DNA from: Saccoglossus kowalevskii | Lineage: Eukaryota > Hemichordata > Enteropneusta > Harrimaniidae | DNA length: 20,980 nt | Direction: 5' to 3' | NCBI RefSeq assembly: GCF_000003605.2 | Contig: NW_003133346.1 | Coordinates: 114,751 to 135,730, forward strand | Part shown: one piece after another, positions 20,006 to 20,980 of the stretch | How positions within the stretch are numbered: the first letter of the stretch is position 1 | How the letters are laid out: each line of letters begins with the position of its first letter | Made by a program: the position numbers and the translations under genes | The notes under the pieces: generated by a model | Databases searched by the model: none | Told to the model about the DNA's origin: nothing | The model's input: only the letters and a program-made list of their open reading frames with translations

Positions 20006-20562
20006 TGGTGTGATGTATAGTTATTAGAGGACTAGTTACAAGAATGATGAAAAAATGAACGATTCGATGAAGTACTCAGACTCGTATTAGTCTATGACGT
20101 GCATTGGCCAATATATATAGAAAATATAGGCCAGTCCTTTTATATCGTGTAACAAATACTGCATATATCATGTATACGTGTGCTCTAACTTACAGCACAG
20201 ACTAAATGATGTATAATTGACAATCACATTATACGAATACTATCAATACTATCATACTACAAGTAATACATGTTAATGTATCATAATACCCCTTTTTTAC
20301 TATCACTGTATTAACATATGAAAGATACATGACGTTTAATTACAGAATTCGTTAAGCTTGAGAGATGTCACGTTTGTACTAGTTTTGTTGCCCTAAGGCA
20401 CGATGTAGCATTTTGTAATTACAATGAAATTGCCATACTGATAAAGGCAAATGGCCTGTAGAAATCATGGACATTCGCAACACAAATGATCAATGTTTGC
20501 AGCTGTGAAGCAAGCTATATGTGAAATACATGCAGTTATCAGACATGGACTAACCGACAATG
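20006..20562. other. Non-coding stretch before the minisatellite
   Basis: No gene. TTGGCCAATATATATAG (20104-20120) combines a CCAAT-type box directly with a TATA-like run, but the spacing is too close for a normal promoter and no exon follows. The DNA from about 20465 to 20562 is unique sequence and forms the left boundary of the minisatellite. Confidence 0.5.
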
Positions 20563-20980
20563 TACAGCCATACAGTGTGCAGCCATACAGTGTACAGCCA
20601 TACAGTGTACAGCCATACAGTGTACAGCCACACAGTGTACAGCCATACAATGTACAGCCATACAGTGTACAGCCATACAATGTACAGAGATACAATCTAC
20701 AGCCATACAATGTACAGCCATACAGTGTACAGCCATACAGTGTGCAGTCATACAGTGTACAGCCATACAGTGTACAGCCATACAGTGTACAGCCATACAG
20801 TGTACAGTCATACAGTGTACAGCCATACAATGTACAGCCATACAATGTACAACCATACAGTGTACAGCCATACAGTGTACCGCCATACAGTGTATAGCCA
20901 TACAGTGTACAGTCATACAGTGTACAGCCATACAATGTACAGCCATACAGTGTACAGCCATACAGTGTGCAGCCATACAG
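20563..20980. repeat. 15-bp minisatellite, about 28 copies, runs off the window
   Basis: The unit is TACAGCCATACAGTG. I count 27 complete 15-bp units plus 13 bases of the next, with no insertions or deletions. Variants are point changes, mainly CAGTG to CAATG, TAC to TGC and GCCA to GTCA, with one strongly diverged unit at 20683 (TACAGAGATACAATC). The unit is itself a degenerate dimer, ACAGCCAT plus ACAGTGT. The consensus has no stop codon in any of six frames, so long pentapeptide-repeat frames appear on both strands (YSVQP on plus, MAVHC and YGCTL on minus). This explains them without coding function. The true array length is unknown because it is cut by the window end. Confidence 0.97.

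Noticed and set aside
20104-20120. CCAAT box plus TATA box as a promoter
   Set aside because: The two motifs abut, unlike normal spacing, and no initiator or exon follows.
20465-20976. Long ORFs on both strands encoding YSVQP, MAVHC and YGCTL repeats as real proteins
   Set aside because: The 15-bp unit has no stop in any frame, so these ORFs follow automatically from the minisatellite. Composition is periodic and no non-repeat domain is attached.
1-20980. CRISPR array, bacterial operons, tRNA or rRNA genes
   Set aside because: The only regular repeat has no spacers. No tRNA cloverleaf, rRNA or dense coding was found on either strand by reading.

Overview
The window looks like nuclear DNA from a metazoan, most likely a marine invertebrate, although the sequence cannot fix the phylum. 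It is AT-rich (well under 40% G+C by eye) and very gene-poor. It has no dense operon-like ORFs, ribosome-binding sites, tRNA genes or rRNA genes. It does have animal-style signals: one spliced-looking signal-peptide exon, a decayed non-LTR retrotransposon, a MITE-like inverted-repeat element and a minisatellite. Most long ORFs have poor composition and are probably chance.

Layout. Positions 1-3496 are non-coding with simple repeats. A 160-bp inverted-repeat element flanked by TTAA lies at 3501-3660. Positions 3665-6385 are mostly non-coding, with paired octamer motifs and one short candidate ORF at 4333. The best candidate for a host gene is on the minus strand. It comprises a TATA-like box and initiator (7047-7082), a 5'UTR with a short upstream ORF, and a first coding exon (6651-6894) that encodes a signal peptide and ends in a GTAAGC donor. 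A nearly perfect 60/61-bp tandem duplication (6386-6512) lies just downstream in gene orientation.

Positions 9212 to about 10345 hold a 5'- and 3'-truncated LINE reverse transcriptase on the plus strand. It is broken by frameshifts, a deletion that removes the catalytic YxDD box, and a 14-bp tandem duplication. A perfect 32-bp tandem duplication sits in a small minus-strand ORF at 11414-11602. Positions 11603-20562 are largely featureless, with isolated promoter-type motifs (NRF1-like, YY1-like, RFX X-box-like) and a compact palindrome at 19977-20005. From 20563 to the window end there is a 15-bp minisatellite of about 28 copies. Its consensus has no stop codon in any of six frames, which explains the long repetitive ORFs there.

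No complete gene is visible, and no genes can be shown to act together. I did not find a convincing undescribed system. The strongest points for follow-up are the minus-strand first exon with its promoter, the TTAA-flanked element, the minisatellite and the recurrent short tandem duplications.
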